DNA of 64,000 nt, from contig NZ_CP082275.1 in assembly GCF_023746615.1 (NCBI RefSeq), positions 3,534,001 to 3,598,000 on the forward strand, given 5' to 3'. How positions within the stretch are numbered: position 1 is the stretch's first letter; every line of letters starts with the position of its first letter. The notes beneath the pieces were generated by a model. That model did not search any database, was not told the origin of the DNA, and was given only the letters and a program-made list of their open reading frames with translations. Origin of the DNA: Grimontia kaedaensis. GTDB lineage: Bacteria > Pseudomonadota > Gammaproteobacteria > Enterobacterales > Vibrionaceae. A program made the position numbers and the translations under genes. Below are positions 45,747 to 63,441 of this stretch, piece by piece.

Positions 45747-45822
45747 TGGTGCTGATACCCAGATTTGAACTGGGGACCTCACCCTTACCAAGGGTGCGCT
45801 CTACCAACTGAGCTATATCAGC
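45747..45822 (-). tRNA. tRNA-Thr (GGU anticodon)
   Basis: 76 nt with encoded CCA. The acceptor arm is GCTGATA/TATCAGC, the anticodon loop TTGGTAA, anticodon GGT, with a perfect T-loop TTCAAAT. It is the last of the four tRNAs before tuf, equivalent to E. coli thrT. Confidence 0.97.
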
Positions 45823-45832
45823 ACTATAAGAT

Positions 45833-45907
<75 letters not shown>

Positions 45908-45947
45908 TTTCAGTTTCTCGTAGAGCTATTCAAACTATTTGAAATAA

Positions 45948-46032
45948 TGGTGGTGGGAGAAGGATTCGAACCTTCGAAGGCGGAGCCGTCAGATTTACAG
46001 TCTGATCCCTTTGGCCACTCGGGAATCCCACC
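45948..46032 (-). tRNA. tRNA-Tyr (GUA anticodon)
   Basis: 85 nt with a long variable arm, encoded CCA and acceptor GGTGGGA. Anticodon GTA lies in loop CTGTAAA. Equivalent to E. coli tyrU. Confidence 0.97.
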
Positions 46033-46053
46033 AAATTGTTTTTTTTGTCGTAA

Positions 46054-46129
<76 letters not shown>

Positions 46130-46143
46130 GACAAGTGCTGCGC

Positions 46144-46172
46144 ATTCTATTCAATGATTTTTAGCGTTGCAA
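46144..46172 (-). promoter_or_regulatory. promoter of the tRNA-tuf operon
   Basis: Leftward TTGCAA (plus 46167-46172), 17-base spacer and TAGAAT (plus 46144-46149), followed by the GC-rich discriminator GCGCAGC. It indicates growth-rate and ppGpp control, typical of tRNA promoters. Confidence 0.85.
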
Positions 46173-46337
46173 TAGGTAAATTGAAAATTTCACCTAAATA
46201 AGATCTTATGGAGCATTAATTCACCAATTTTCTCCGTTTTTTAGCTAGATGGCGCAGCGTTAAATTCCCTCCATACTTCCACAAAACGCATCGATAAGGT
46301 ATTGTCGCTCTCCTTAACACACAGATTCATCCAGAGC

Positions 46338-47273
46338 ATGAGTGATTTACTAACTCCATATTTGTCGTTCGACCGTGAGCAATGGTCAGAATTGCGCGAC
46401 TCAGTGCCAATGACGCTTGACGAGGCCGATCTCGAAAAGCTCCGTGGTATTAACGAGCATTTAACGATGAATGAGGTGCGGGATATTTACCTCCCACTTT
46501 CGCGATTGCTGAATTTGTACGTCAAGGCACGAAAAGGCCGCACCCAAGTCCTTGAGCACTTTTTGGGGCAAAAAGACAATAATGTTCCGTATGTGATTGG
46601 TATTGCTGGCAGCGTAGCGGTCGGAAAAAGTACAACTGCACGTTTGCTAAAAGCACTACTGGAACGCTGGCCTGAGCACCCAAAAGTCGAGCTCATCACC
46701 ACTGATGGTTTTCTTCATCCCAACAAGATCCTCAATGAACGTGGATTAATGAAGAAAAAAGGGTTCCCAGAGTCTTACGATATCCGAGGTCTGGTGCAGT
46801 TCGTTGCAGATGTGAAATCAGGGAAATCGCGGGTCGAAGCACCCGTCTATTCGCATCTGGTCTATGACATTACTGAAGATACCAAAGTCGTCCAACAGCC
46901 GGACATTTTGATCGTGGAAGGTCTGAATGTATTGCAAAGTGGTATGGATTACCCGCACGACCCTCATCGCGTTTTCATCTCAGATTTCTTAGATTTTTCT
47001 ATCTATGTTGATGCCGACAGCGAACTGCTGAAAACCTGGTATATCGAGCGCTTTATGGCGTTCCGTAAAGGTGCGTTTCAGAACCCAACGTCCTATTTCC
47101 ACCACTACACCAAGCTTTCGCATGATGAAGCGGTGCAGACAGCATCAGGTATTTGGGAAGAGATTAACGGCAAGAACCTGGAAGAGAACATTCTCCCTAC
47201 GCGCGAGCGTGCTGGCTTAATTCTCCAGAAAGGAACCAACCACGCTGTTCAAACCGTTAAAGTTCGGAAATAG
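46338..47273 (+). CDS. coaA: pantothenate kinase, type I
   Basis: 311 residues from the ATG at 46338; a TTG at 46302 would add 12. It phosphorylates pantothenate, the first step of CoA synthesis, and is inhibited by CoA. The P-loop is G-S-V-A-V-G-K-S-T near residue 90, then T-T-D-G-F-L near 122, and the C-terminus I-L-P-T-R-E-R-A. The match to E. coli CoaA covers the whole length. It converges on birA with a single base between stops. PanF, which imports its substrate, is encoded at 7541-8995. Confidence 0.96.
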   Translation: MSDLLTPYLSFDREQWSELRDSVPMTLDEADLEKLRGINEHLTMNEVRDIYLPLSRLLNLYVKARKGRTQVLEHFLGQKDNNVPYVIGIAGSVAVGKSTTARLLKALLERWPEHPKVELITTDGFLHPNKILNERGLMKKKGFPESYDIRGLVQFVADVKSGKSRVEAPVYSHLVYDITEDTKVVQQPDILIVEGLNVLQSGMDYPHDPHRVFISDFLDFSIYVDADSELLKTWYIERFMAFRKGAFQNPTSYFHHYTKLSHDEAVQTASGIWEEINGKNLEENILPTRERAGLILQKGTNHAVQTVKVRK

Positions 47274-47274
47274 C

Positions 47275-48240
47275 TTAGTCGTCAGCGCGCAAACTGATTT
47301 CTCCGCCGAGATATGGGGTAATGCCATTTTCGGTTTCGAGCAGCAAAGCCCCTTGCTCATTGATCCCGCGCGCAATACCCTTAACCACTCGTTCACCCAG
47401 CAGTAATTTCACCGCACGACCCTGGAAGTTGTCATAGCTGTCCCAGAGTGTCACAAAGCCTGCCATTCCAGTTTCTTCATATTGCTTCAGCGCTTCTGTT
47501 ACGCCATTTATCAAAGTGGCTGCCAAAGCATTTTTGTCGGGAAGTGGATGGCAAGCATCCTGAAGATTTGCCCAGCTTTGATCCACCTCATCTGTTTCAG
47601 GCATTGACACATTCAGTCCCATACCGATAACCAAATGAGCGGCATCGCCAGCCTGGCCTGTCATTTCTACCAAAATGCCGGCAAGCTTCTTGTCATTCCA
47701 ATAAAGGTCATTTGGCCACTTGACCTTAACCCCTTCGGCTCCCAGATTCTGCAAGGTTTCAGCCATGGAAACACCCACAACAAGGCTTAATCCCATCGCA
47801 GCAGCCATCCCTGCATCTAATCGCCAATACATGGAAAGGTAAAGGTTGGCACCAAACGGAGAAAACCACGCTCTGCCACGGCGTCCACGGCCTGCCTGTT
47901 GATACTCGGCAAGACAGGCGGAACCGGACTCCAACTGACCTACGCGATCCAGAAGATGCTGGTTTGTAGAATCAATCACGGGGATAAGCTCAAACGCAGG
48001 CACACTCAGTTGTGTTTTCAATGCCTTTTCATCGAGGAGATTCAGTGGCGCAGGCAAGCAATAGCCTTTACCTTGGACGCGGAACACATCCACACCCCAT
48101 TGTTGCAATACTTTGATGTGTTTGCTGATTGCTGCGCGGCTCATACCGAGCTCTTCACCCAACTTTTCACCCGAGTGGAACTGGCCGTCCGCGAGCATTT
48201 TTATAAGTGCCAGGCGGGGCGTGTTATCTAGCGCTGGCAT
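47275..48240 (-). CDS. birA: bifunctional biotin-protein ligase / biotin operon repressor
   Basis: 321 residues, as in E. coli BirA. An N-terminal winged helix (about 1-60, M-S-R-A-A-I-S-K-H-I as recognition helix) precedes the ligase domain with the biotin/ATP loop G-R-G-R-R-G-R near residue 114 and K-W-P-N-D-L-Y near 180. It attaches biotin to AccB and represses biotin genes with bound biotinyl-AMP. Its start overlaps the murB end by 13 bases, the common murB-birA arrangement. No biotin operon is in the window. Confidence 0.97.
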   Translation of the reverse strand: MPALDNTPRLALIKMLADGQFHSGEKLGEELGMSRAAISKHIKVLQQWGVDVFRVQGKGYCLPAPLNLLDEKALKTQLSVPAFELIPVIDSTNQHLLDRVGQLESGSACLAEYQQAGRGRRGRAWFSPFGANLYLSMYWRLDAGMAAAMGLSLVVGVSMAETLQNLGAEGVKVKWPNDLYWNDKKLAGILVEMTGQAGDAAHLVIGMGLNVSMPETDEVDQSWANLQDACHPLPDKNALAATLINGVTEALKQYEETGMAGFVTLWDSYDNFQGRAVKLLLGERVVKGIARGINEQGALLLETENGITPYLGGEISLRADD

Positions 48241-49268
48241 ACTGCCTCCAATGTGATTTCTTGTGTCGCCCCCATAAAGCGAACCTCGTGTTCAAGCAAT
48301 ACTCCAAACCGTTGGTAAACGGTATCAACCACTTCTTTCGCGAGAGTCACCACATCGCTGGCTGTAGCACCACCACTGTTTACCAGCACCAATGCCTGTT
48401 TATTGTGAACAGACGCGCCACCGACGCTTTTGCCCTTTAAGCCACATTGATCGATTAGCCAGCCCGCAGCGAGCTTCACTTCTGAACTCGATACTTCAAA
48501 CGAAGGCATCTTTTCATTATCAGCTAAGAGAGACTTTACCTGTGTCTTAGGCACAACGGGGTTTTTAAAGAAGCTTCCGGCATTTCCTAACAGATTAGGA
48601 TCAGGCAGCTTTTCACTTCGAATTTCGCAGACTTTATCAAACACCTCTTTGGCAGAAACGTCATTCTCACTCGCCAAATCGCCCAGAGCACCGTAACCTA
48701 TCACGGGCTTCCAAGCTTTCGATAACTGGAAGCCTACAGCAAGAATAATGGCTTTATCTTTGAGTTCACGCTTGAATACAGAGTCCCGGTAACCAAATTC
48801 ACAGGCCCCCGGCCCCATGCGGACGACCTCACCAGTTTCAAGCATCAGGACATCGACATACTCACAGCGCTCATTTAGCTCAACACCATAAGCGCCAATG
48901 TTCTGAATAGGTGCCGAACCTACAAGGCCAGGGATAAGCGCAAGGTTTTCGAGACCAGGCATACCCTGTTCAATCGTCCATTTAACCAATTGGTGCCAGT
49001 TTTCCCCGCCAGCCACATGAAGGTGCCAATGCGAAGCTGTCTCTTCAACATCAACACCCTTTAGGCGATTTAGAACCACTATCCCTTCAAAATCTTCACA
49101 GAACAGAAGATTACTGCCTTCGCCAAGGACGATCTTTGGCTCGTCAGCACGATCACGCCAGATCGTGATAAAATCGTTCGCGCTTTGCGCTTCAATAATG
49201 GCTTTGGCCTGAACATCAATACCAAAGGTGTGAAATGGTTTTAGCGATGTAGTAGACAGGGTATTCAT
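48228..49268 (-). CDS. murB: UDP-N-acetylenolpyruvoylglucosamine reductase
   Basis: 346 residues, a type I MurB. It reduces the enolpyruvyl group with NADPH and FAD to give UDP-MurNAc for peptidoglycan. The FAD-binding G-E-G-S-N-L-L-F near residue 49, L-I-P-G-L-V-G-S-A-P-I-Q-N-I-G-A-Y-G near 110 and the catalytic G-S-F-F-K-N-P near 228 are present. The ribosome binding site is weak. It overlaps birA and is divergent from the GNAT gene. Confidence 0.97.
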   Translation of the reverse strand: MNTLSTTSLKPFHTFGIDVQAKAIIEAQSANDFITIWRDRADEPKIVLGEGSNLLFCEDFEGIVVLNRLKGVDVEETASHWHLHVAGGENWHQLVKWTIEQGMPGLENLALIPGLVGSAPIQNIGAYGVELNERCEYVDVLMLETGEVVRMGPGACEFGYRDSVFKRELKDKAIILAVGFQLSKAWKPVIGYGALGDLASENDVSAKEVFDKVCEIRSEKLPDPNLLGNAGSFFKNPVVPKTQVKSLLADNEKMPSFEVSSSEVKLAAGWLIDQCGLKGKSVGGASVHNKQALVLVNSGGATASDVVTLAKEVVDTVYQRFGVLLEHEVRFMGATQEITLEAVCQR

Positions 49269-49349
49269 TCGGATCGCAGTTTAGTTTTGATAAAGTCTTA
49301 GCGATGTATACTACCCCATCCGCCTTGAATTCACAGTGATTTGATAACC

Positions 49350-49787
49350 ATGGCCGACACACGATATGCCCACCTCGACCCACTCCGTTTTCCACTGGTG
49401 GTTCGTTTTTATAAAACACATTATCCAGCAGGGAAGCCTAAAAAAGATGAAATCATTTGGACGGCAGAAAACAACAGCGGCCTTCTTGGTTCAGTCAGAT
49501 TCAGGCAGTTTACTGACTTCCAACTTCTGACCGGTATGCTTATTGCCCCCGAGCAACGGGGGAAAAAGCAGGGAGAAGCTTTCCTCAATGCCGTTCAAAC
49601 TCAGATTCAGACCAAGGCTTGTTATTGTCTTGCGTATCGCTATTTAGAAAACCTCTACAAAAAGGCTGGATTTGAAGTGATCGAGGTCAGTAATCTGCCC
49701 GAAGAATTACGTGGCCGATACAAAAGCTACTGCAACAGTGGTAAAGATCTTATCCCTATGGGTCACAACTCAATGTCACAGTTGTAA
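49350..49787 (+). CDS. GNAT-family acetyltransferase
   Basis: 145 residues from the ATG at 49350; a TTG at 49341 is also in frame. The GNAT fold is indicated by the central L-L-T-G-M-L-I-A-P-E-Q-R-G-K-K-Q-G, the acetyl-CoA pyrophosphate loop (Q/R-x-x-G-x-G/A type), near residue 60, and Y-L-E-N-L-Y-K-K-A-G-F-E near 100. It is predicted cytosolic. The substrate is not evident. It lies between divergent murB and pssA with no operon partner. Confidence 0.83.
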   Translation: MADTRYAHLDPLRFPLVVRFYKTHYPAGKPKKDEIIWTAENNSGLLGSVRFRQFTDFQLLTGMLIAPEQRGKKQGEAFLNAVQTQIQTKACYCLAYRYLENLYKKAGFEVIEVSNLPEELRGRYKSYCNSGKDLIPMGHNSMSQL

Positions 49788-49895
49788 ATCGAGATAGCTG
49801 ACACATCGATATCGCTGGAAATTGCACAATTTCTGGTACAATACAGGGTTTGATTTGCGTTAACACGACCCAGTGTCGAACTTAATGAGGCAACA

Positions 49896-51245
49896 ATGGT
49901 TTCAGCTACTGCCAATAAGCAGTTGATCGATCAGCTCCCGAAAATTGCGCACCGTCCAGACCAGCTAGAGACGCTGCTCGATGCGAGTACCTTCAGGGAG
50001 CGCCTGCTTCACGAGATAGCAAACGCTAAACATCGTATCTACCTTGTTGCGCTTTATCTGCAAGACGACGAGGCAGGGCGTAATATTCTTGACGCGCTCT
50101 ATGAAGCAAAACAAAAGAACCCAGTTTTAGATATTAAAGTGCTGGTTGACTGGCACAGGGCTCAACGTGGCTTGATTGGCGCAGACAAGTCTGACGGGAA
50201 CGCGGCACTCTACCGCGAATATGCAGAGAAATACCAATACAAGATTGATGTCTTGGGTGTGCCGGTCAGAAACCGGGAAGTCTTTGGCGTGCTGCACCTT
50301 AAGGGCTTTGTCTTTGATGATACAGTTATTTACAGCGGCGCAAGTCTGAATGATGTGTATCTTGCCCAGCATGACCGCTACCGTTATGACCGCTACCATG
50401 TCATCAATAGCAAAACACTAGCCGACTGCATGGCAGGCTTTATCGGAAACACCTTGGCGGCCAGTTCAGCAGTCACATGCCTTGCACAGCCTAACCGCCC
50501 GGAAGTAAAAGCACTCAAGCCAGCTATCCGCGAATTACGCGCAAGACTGCAGGCAGCCAGCTATCAGTTTATTTCGCAACATATCAATGACGATCAAATT
50601 GGCCTCACGCCAATGGTGGGACTGGGTAAGCGTAAGAATTTCCTGAACATTCAGATTTGTCGTTTAATCGCCAGTGCTGAGAATGAACTCATCATATGCA
50701 CGCCTTACTTTAACCCTCCGCGCAGTGTGACTCGTGAAATAAGACTTGCCTTGCGTAGAGGTGTGAACGTCACCATTATCGTTGGCGATAAAACAGCGAA
50801 TGACTTCTACATTCCTCCTAGTGAGCCGTTCAAAACGATTTCAGGTTTACCTTATCTTTATGAAATGAACCTGCGCAATTTTGCACGTCGTAATGAAGCC
50901 GCTATCGCTAAGCGTCAGTTGAAAATCCACCTTTGGAAGCACGACGACAACAGTTTTCACCTCAAAGGGATTTGGGTAGACAGATCCTACATGCTACTAA
51001 CGGGTAACAACCTCAACCCTCGAGCATGGAAGCTGGATCTTGAAAATGCCATCTTGCTTCACGACAAACGTCGTTTGATGGAAGCGGAAGCTCAAAGGGA
51101 AATCGATACGATTTTGGAGCACACTCAGCTGATTGGCAGCTACAAGCAAATAGAAAAGCTGGAAGTTTACCCACCTCAAGTACAAAGATTGCTCAAACGT
51201 ATCAAGCGCATCAGGGCAGATCATCTGCTTAATCAGATACTTTAA
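49896..51245 (+). CDS. pssA: CDP-diacylglycerol-serine O-phosphatidyltransferase (PssA, phospholipase D type)
   Basis: 449 residues, close to E. coli PssA (451). It makes phosphatidylserine, the precursor of phosphatidylethanolamine, from CDP-diacylglycerol and serine, bound to the ribosome or inner membrane surface. Two H-x-K phospholipase-D motifs are seen: H-L-K-G-F-V-F-D-D near residue 132 and H-L-K-G-I-W-V-D near 354, each followed by a Gly/Ser-Asn segment. AATGAGG is upstream of the ATG. Ten bases separate it from the next gene, so the two probably share a transcript. Confidence 0.94.
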   Translation: MVSATANKQLIDQLPKIAHRPDQLETLLDASTFRERLLHEIANAKHRIYLVALYLQDDEAGRNILDALYEAKQKNPVLDIKVLVDWHRAQRGLIGADKSDGNAALYREYAEKYQYKIDVLGVPVRNREVFGVLHLKGFVFDDTVIYSGASLNDVYLAQHDRYRYDRYHVINSKTLADCMAGFIGNTLAASSAVTCLAQPNRPEVKALKPAIRELRARLQAASYQFISQHINDDQIGLTPMVGLGKRKNFLNIQICRLIASAENELIICTPYFNPPRSVTREIRLALRRGVNVTIIVGDKTANDFYIPPSEPFKTISGLPYLYEMNLRNFARRNEAAIAKRQLKIHLWKHDDNSFHLKGIWVDRSYMLLTGNNLNPRAWKLDLENAILLHDKRRLMEAEAQREIDTILEHTQLIGSYKQIEKLEVYPPQVQRLLKRIKRIRADHLLNQIL

Positions 51246-51255
51246 GGAGTCAGAC

Positions 51256-51876
51256 GTGATTGCTTCTATCGATGTGGATCCACAGAAAACCTTTACACCG
51301 ATCTGCCCAGGCGAATTACCTGTGCAAGGCGGAGATAAGATTGCTCCCGCGCTTAATGAACAGGCCCAAAAGGCACAATTCCGCGTCCTCACAAAGGACG
51401 CTCATCCTGTCAATGCGGTTTGGGTGGTCGACAGTCACGATAAGATGTTAGCGCCTTTGGAACATGCCAATGCAGACCTTACTTGGGTGTCCCATGCAGT
51501 TCCTGGCACTGAGGGCTTTGAAACTATTCCAGAGCTCCCTGAAGTGACTGAATATGATCATGTCATTTGGAAAGGTGTAGAGCCTGACTTGCATCCATAT
51601 GGGGCATGTTTTCACGATATTCAGGAGAAGCTCAGCACTGGTCTTATTGAGTGGCTGAAAGCAAAAGAAGTCACCACTGTAGTAGTCGGTGGTCTCGCCA
51701 CCGACTACTGCGTTAAAACCACTGCCATGCAGTTAAAACTGCATGGTGGATTTGATGTTTGGGTTAACCTGGAAGCTTGTCGAGGCATTGCTGAAGAAAC
51801 AACAGAAACAGGCTGCGCTGAAATGCGTGATGTCGGTATCCACGTTATAGAAACGCTGGAAGAGTTCAGGGCATAA
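51256..51876 (+). CDS. pncA: nicotinamidase-like isochorismatase-family hydrolase
   Basis: 206 residues from a GTG start with AAGGAG 6 bases upstream. The family deamidates nicotinamide to nicotinate in NAD salvage. The catalytic triad is visible as Asp6 (I-D-V-D-P-Q), Lys106 (W-K-G) and Cys152 (G-L-A-T-D-Y-C-V-K-T-T-A); metal-site candidates are Asp48, His50 and His80. The metal loop D-A-H-P-V-N-A-V-W differs from the usual D-W-H-P form, so the name is likely but not certain. Confidence 0.85.
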   Translation: MIASIDVDPQKTFTPICPGELPVQGGDKIAPALNEQAQKAQFRVLTKDAHPVNAVWVVDSHDKMLAPLEHANADLTWVSHAVPGTEGFETIPELPEVTEYDHVIWKGVEPDLHPYGACFHDIQEKLSTGLIEWLKAKEVTTVVVGGLATDYCVKTTAMQLKLHGGFDVWVNLEACRGIAEETTETGCAEMRDVGIHVIETLEEFRA

Positions 51877-51898
51877 CTCACTAAATGAACCCCAACAG

Positions 51899-51924
51899 CA
51901 CCACCTGAGAAGGTGGTGTTTTTT
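51899..51924 (+). terminator. intrinsic terminator after the nicotinamidase gene
   Basis: CACCACCT (51899-51906), loop GAGA, AGGTGGTG (51911-51918), then TTTTTT. Confidence 0.93.
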
Positions 51925-52043
51925 ATATCTATTATTTGGAATCTCCAGCGCTTTATTTACCAAGAGCTGAGTGCGTGTATGGTTGTTGTCTGTAATTGAG
52001 GTTAAAAACCGGAGAGGTCGTAGATATGGAAAGATGCAGATGC

Positions 52044-52077
52044 AAAAAAGCCCTGACCGTCAGGTCAGGGCTTTTTT
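52044..52077 (-). terminator. terminator of the left rRNA operon
   Basis: A 15-bp perfect stem (52044-52058 with 52063-52077), loop GTCA, with A6 and T6 tails on either side. It lies 8 bases beyond the 5S 3' end and works in both directions. Confidence 0.93.
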
Positions 52078-52085
52078 AAATTGGA

Positions 52086-52204
52086 AGCCTGGCGATGTCC
52101 TACTCTCACATGGGGAGACCCCACACTACCATCGGCGCTGTTACGTTTCACTACTGAGTTCGGCATGGAGTCAGGTGGATCCATAACGCTATGGTCGCCA
52201 AGCA
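52086..52204 (-). rRNA. rrf: 5S ribosomal RNA (left operon)
   Basis: 119 nt on the leftward strand, from TGCTTGGCGACC to GCCAGGCTT, with the conserved centre CCGAACTCAG. It differs from the right-hand 5S at 52179 (T versus C on the transcript). Ends are set by comparison with E. coli from memory and are good to a few bases. Confidence 0.96.
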
Positions 52205-52294
52205 AATTCGTTAAAATCTTGGAAAGCTGTTTTTAATTCTCGTTCTACACATTCAAGGTTCTCTTCGAGTCCGTCAAAACCCCTTGGGTGTTGT

Positions 52295-55182
<2,888 letters not shown>

Positions 55183-55478
55183 ATACAACCCCAAGAGGTC
55201 TCGTATGTTCAAACAACCAAGGTGTTCTTTAAAAGAACAGGTTCATCTTTCGATGAACGATTTCGCCGGACTCAAATATTGTTCATCACTTCCTAAGAAG
55301 GATGAAACCAAGAACACTTGAATGTGTTTGGTGTTAACTCCGTAGAGTCAACATTTGAGAACTTTTACAAACAAACTCATTGAGTTTGTTTAGTCAGCTT
55401 TCCAGATTTTTAAAGAGCAATGCGATGTTCTTTCGAAGCACCACTTTCTAATCACACTCAATGAATGCGTTTAATAAG
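55183..55478 (-). other. 16S-23S spacer of the left operon, 23S side
   Basis: This 296-base stretch holds a boxA-type antitermination site read leftward as GCTCTTTAAAAATCTGG (plus 55402-55418) and a 10-bp hairpin AAACAAACTC/GAGTTTGTTT (55369-55391). The second half is nearly identical to the right operon. No gene is seen. Confidence 0.75.
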
Positions 55479-55554
55479 TGGCGTCCCATAGGGGAGTCGA
55501 ACCCCTGTTACCGCCGTGAAAGGGCGGTGTCCTAGGCCTCTAGACGAATGGGAC
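55479..55554 (-). tRNA. tRNA-Glu (UUC anticodon)
   Basis: 76 nt with encoded CCA in the left rRNA spacer. Acceptor GTCCCAT; anticodon TTC in loop CTTTCAC; T-loop TTCGACT. The Glu-type spacer is one of the two standard spacer classes. Confidence 0.97.
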
Positions 55555-55616
55555 ACATCGTTTCTTTACATTTCGACCGTAGCAATCTGTGTGGACACTA
55601 GCATCAATAGTATCGT

Positions 55617-57169
<1,553 letters not shown>

Positions 57170-57340
57170 AAGTTTTTGGCTCGATGAAATACTGTTGTGT
57201 TCTAACTCCTCTCTACAAAGTAAAGAAAGAGCAGAACGAATTGACTGTGCCGATATAACCGAAGTTATGTCGTTTGGTCACTCAGTAAACATCGATAAAT
57301 TTTTTGTCTATCAATCACGAGTGCCCACACAGATTGCATT

Positions 57341-57359
57341 GGTCAAATTGTTAAAGAAC
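57341..57359 (-). promoter_or_regulatory. boxA region of the left rRNA leader
   Basis: Leftward GTTCTTTAACAATTTGACC resembles the rRNA boxA TGCTCTTTAACA bound by NusB-S10. The same 19 bases occur at 63106-63124. Confidence 0.75.
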
Positions 57360-57409
57360 GTTGACTTTCATGGCTTTAGCTTATTCCGCTTCAGCAAGTC
57401 AGGCCGCGT

Positions 57410-57437
57410 ATCTTACGCGATTCTGATATCGAGTCAA
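57410..57437 (-). promoter_or_regulatory. promoter of the left rRNA operon
   Basis: Leftward TTGACT (plus 57432-57437), 16-base spacer, TAAGAT (plus 57410-57415), then the GC-rich ACGCGGCC. AT-rich sequence lies upstream as a possible UP element. Confidence 0.85.
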
Positions 57438-57520
57438 GAAAAAACTTTCATCTTTTTTCATCCAAAGATGAAGAGTAAAAATCTTTTTTTGACCTCGCTC
57501 ACATTACAATCAAAAGAGCG

Positions 57521-57550
57521 AAAGAAAAGCCCGTTGCACTCAACGGGCTT
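57521..57550 (-). terminator. terminator of the right rRNA operon
   Basis: AAGCCCGTTG (57527-57536), loop CACT, CAACGGGCTT (57541-57550); leftward it is followed by TTCTTTCGCTC. Confidence 0.9.
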
Positions 57551-57562
57551 CTTCAAATTGGA

Positions 57563-57681
57563 AGCCTGGCGATGTCCTACTCTCACATGGGGAGACCCCA
57601 CACTACCATCGGCGCTGTTACGTTTCACTACTGAGTTCGGCATGGAGTCAGGTGGGTCCATAACGCTATGGTCGCCAAGCA
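57563..57681 (-). rRNA. rrf: 5S ribosomal RNA (right operon)
   Basis: 119 nt, the same as the left copy except for one base at 57656 (transcript C). The surrounding 23S-5S spacer is also the same. Confidence 0.96.
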
Positions 57682-57771
57682 AATTCGTTAAAATCTTGGA
57701 AAGCTGTTTTTAATTCTCGTTCTACACATTCAAGGTTCTCTTCGAGTCCGTCAAAACCCCTTGGGTGTTGT

Positions 57772-60659
<2,888 letters not shown>

Positions 60660-60973
60660 ATACAACCCCAAGAGGTCTCGTATGTTCAAACAACCAAGGT
60701 GTTCTTTAAAAGAACAGGTTCATCTTTCGATGAACGATTTCGCCGGACTCAAATATTGTTCATCACTTCCTAAGAAGGATGAAACCAAGAACACTTGAAT
60801 GTGTTTGGTGTTAACTCCGTAGAGTCAACATTTGAGAACTTTTACAAACAAACTGAATCAGTTTGTTTAGTCAGCTTTCCAGATTTTTAAAGAGCATGTG
60901 ATGTGTTCTAGCGAACAACCACTTTTTAAGAACACTCACCATTCTCTGTTTGAAGAGAAGTGTGCTTAGAGAG
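60660..60973 (-). other. 16S-23S spacer of the right operon, 23S side
   Basis: The 314 bases between 23S and tRNA-Ala hold the boxA-type site (60879-60895) and the hairpin AAACAAACTG/CAGTTTGTTT (60846-60868). It is nearly identical to the left operon up to about 60895 and then diverges. Confidence 0.75.
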
Positions 60974-61049
60974 TGGTGGAGCTATGCGGGATCGAACCGC
61001 AGACCTCTTGAATGCAAATCAAGCGCTCTCCCAGCTGAGCTATAGCCCC
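60974..61049 (-). tRNA. tRNA-Ala (UGC anticodon)
   Basis: 76 nt with encoded CCA. Acceptor GGGGCTA, anticodon TGC in loop TTTGCAT. It lies second in the spacer of the right rRNA operon. Confidence 0.97.
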
Positions 61050-61153
61050 ACATCGATACTTAGCTATTGACCAACTGCTTTCAAAACAAGGCGTGAAAGG
61101 AGGACGTTTAGTTCGCTAAACGACGAGTTTCACAACGCAGTGTTGAAAGTTGT

Positions 61154-61230
<77 letters not shown>

Positions 61231-61242
61231 ATTTCTGTTTCT

Positions 61243-61312
61243 TTGGACTTGAACCACCGACTTCACCCTCTTTTACCAAGGGATTGGGGTGCTCACCACC
61301 AAAGCAACAAAT
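61243..61312 (-). pseudogene. tRNA remnant in the right 16S-23S spacer
   Basis: Between 16S and tRNA-Ile lies a degenerate tRNA-like piece. Its T arm reads GTCGGTGGTTCAAGTCCA, matching the neighbouring tRNA-Ile, and an anticodon-like loop TTGGTAA follows a CCC stem, but the acceptor and D arms do not form and there is no CCA. It looks like a decayed or recombined tRNA duplicate. Confidence 0.7.
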
Positions 61313-61381
61313 ACATCTAAGTATGTTCTTTATCTTTTTGACCGTAGCAATCTGTGTGGACACTAGCATTAATAGTATCGT

Positions 61382-62934
<1,553 letters not shown>

Positions 62935-63105
62935 AAGTTTTTGGCTCGATGAAATACTGTTGTGTTCTAACCCCTCTCTACAAAGTAAAGAAAGAGCAGA
63001 ACGAATTGACTGTGCCGATAACTCCGTAGAGTTTTCGTTTGGTCACTCAGTAAACATCGATAAATCTTTTGTCTATCAACCACGAGTGCCCACACAGATT
63101 GCATA

Positions 63106-63124
63106 GGTCAAATTGTTAAAGAAC
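63106..63124 (-). promoter_or_regulatory. boxA region of the right rRNA leader
   Basis: The same 19 bases as at 57341-57359, read leftward GTTCTTTAACAATTTGACC. Confidence 0.75.
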
Positions 63125-63166
63125 GTTGACTTGAAGAAGCGTCGCTTCTCACCGTCAGGGCTGCGA

Positions 63167-63194
63167 ATTTTACGCTGCCGGGCGATGAAGTCAA
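63167..63194 (-). promoter_or_regulatory. promoter P2 of the right rRNA operon
   Basis: Leftward TTGACT (plus 63189-63194), 16-base spacer, TAAAAT (plus 63167-63172), about 235 bases before the 16S start. Confidence 0.85.
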
Positions 63195-63413
63195 GAAGAA
63201 ATTTTGAGATTTTTCAGCGTTGCTTTCGCAACCTTCAAAACACCTTATTGACTTGCCTCTTGGGGTGAATTTCCCTTCGAAGCGGGCGGCCATTTTACTG
63301 ATTCGAAACAGCGCGTCAAGCGTTTATTTCAACTCAATTTTTGAGGCCTTCGCCGTACCGATTTGAGTGGGCGTTTCCGCAGTGGAAGCCGCTCTCCGTG
63401 TCGGTGAAGCGGC

Positions 63414-63441
63414 ATTATAGAGACTAGGATCACATTGGCAA
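63414..63441 (-). promoter_or_regulatory. promoter P1 of the right rRNA operon
   Basis: Leftward TTGCCA (plus 63436-63441), 16-base spacer, TATAAT (plus 63414-63419), then GCCGC, a GC-rich discriminator. It lies 247 bases upstream of P2. Confidence 0.85.

Larger units (their letters stand above)
57170..57562 (-). other. leader of the left rRNA operon and inter-operon gap
   Basis: The 393 bases between the right operon's 5S and the left 16S hold, in leftward order, the right operon's terminator, an AT-rich UP-like stretch (57440-57490), the promoter, boxA and a conserved leader with a UUCG-loop hairpin (57255-57268). No protein gene is supported. Confidence 0.8.
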
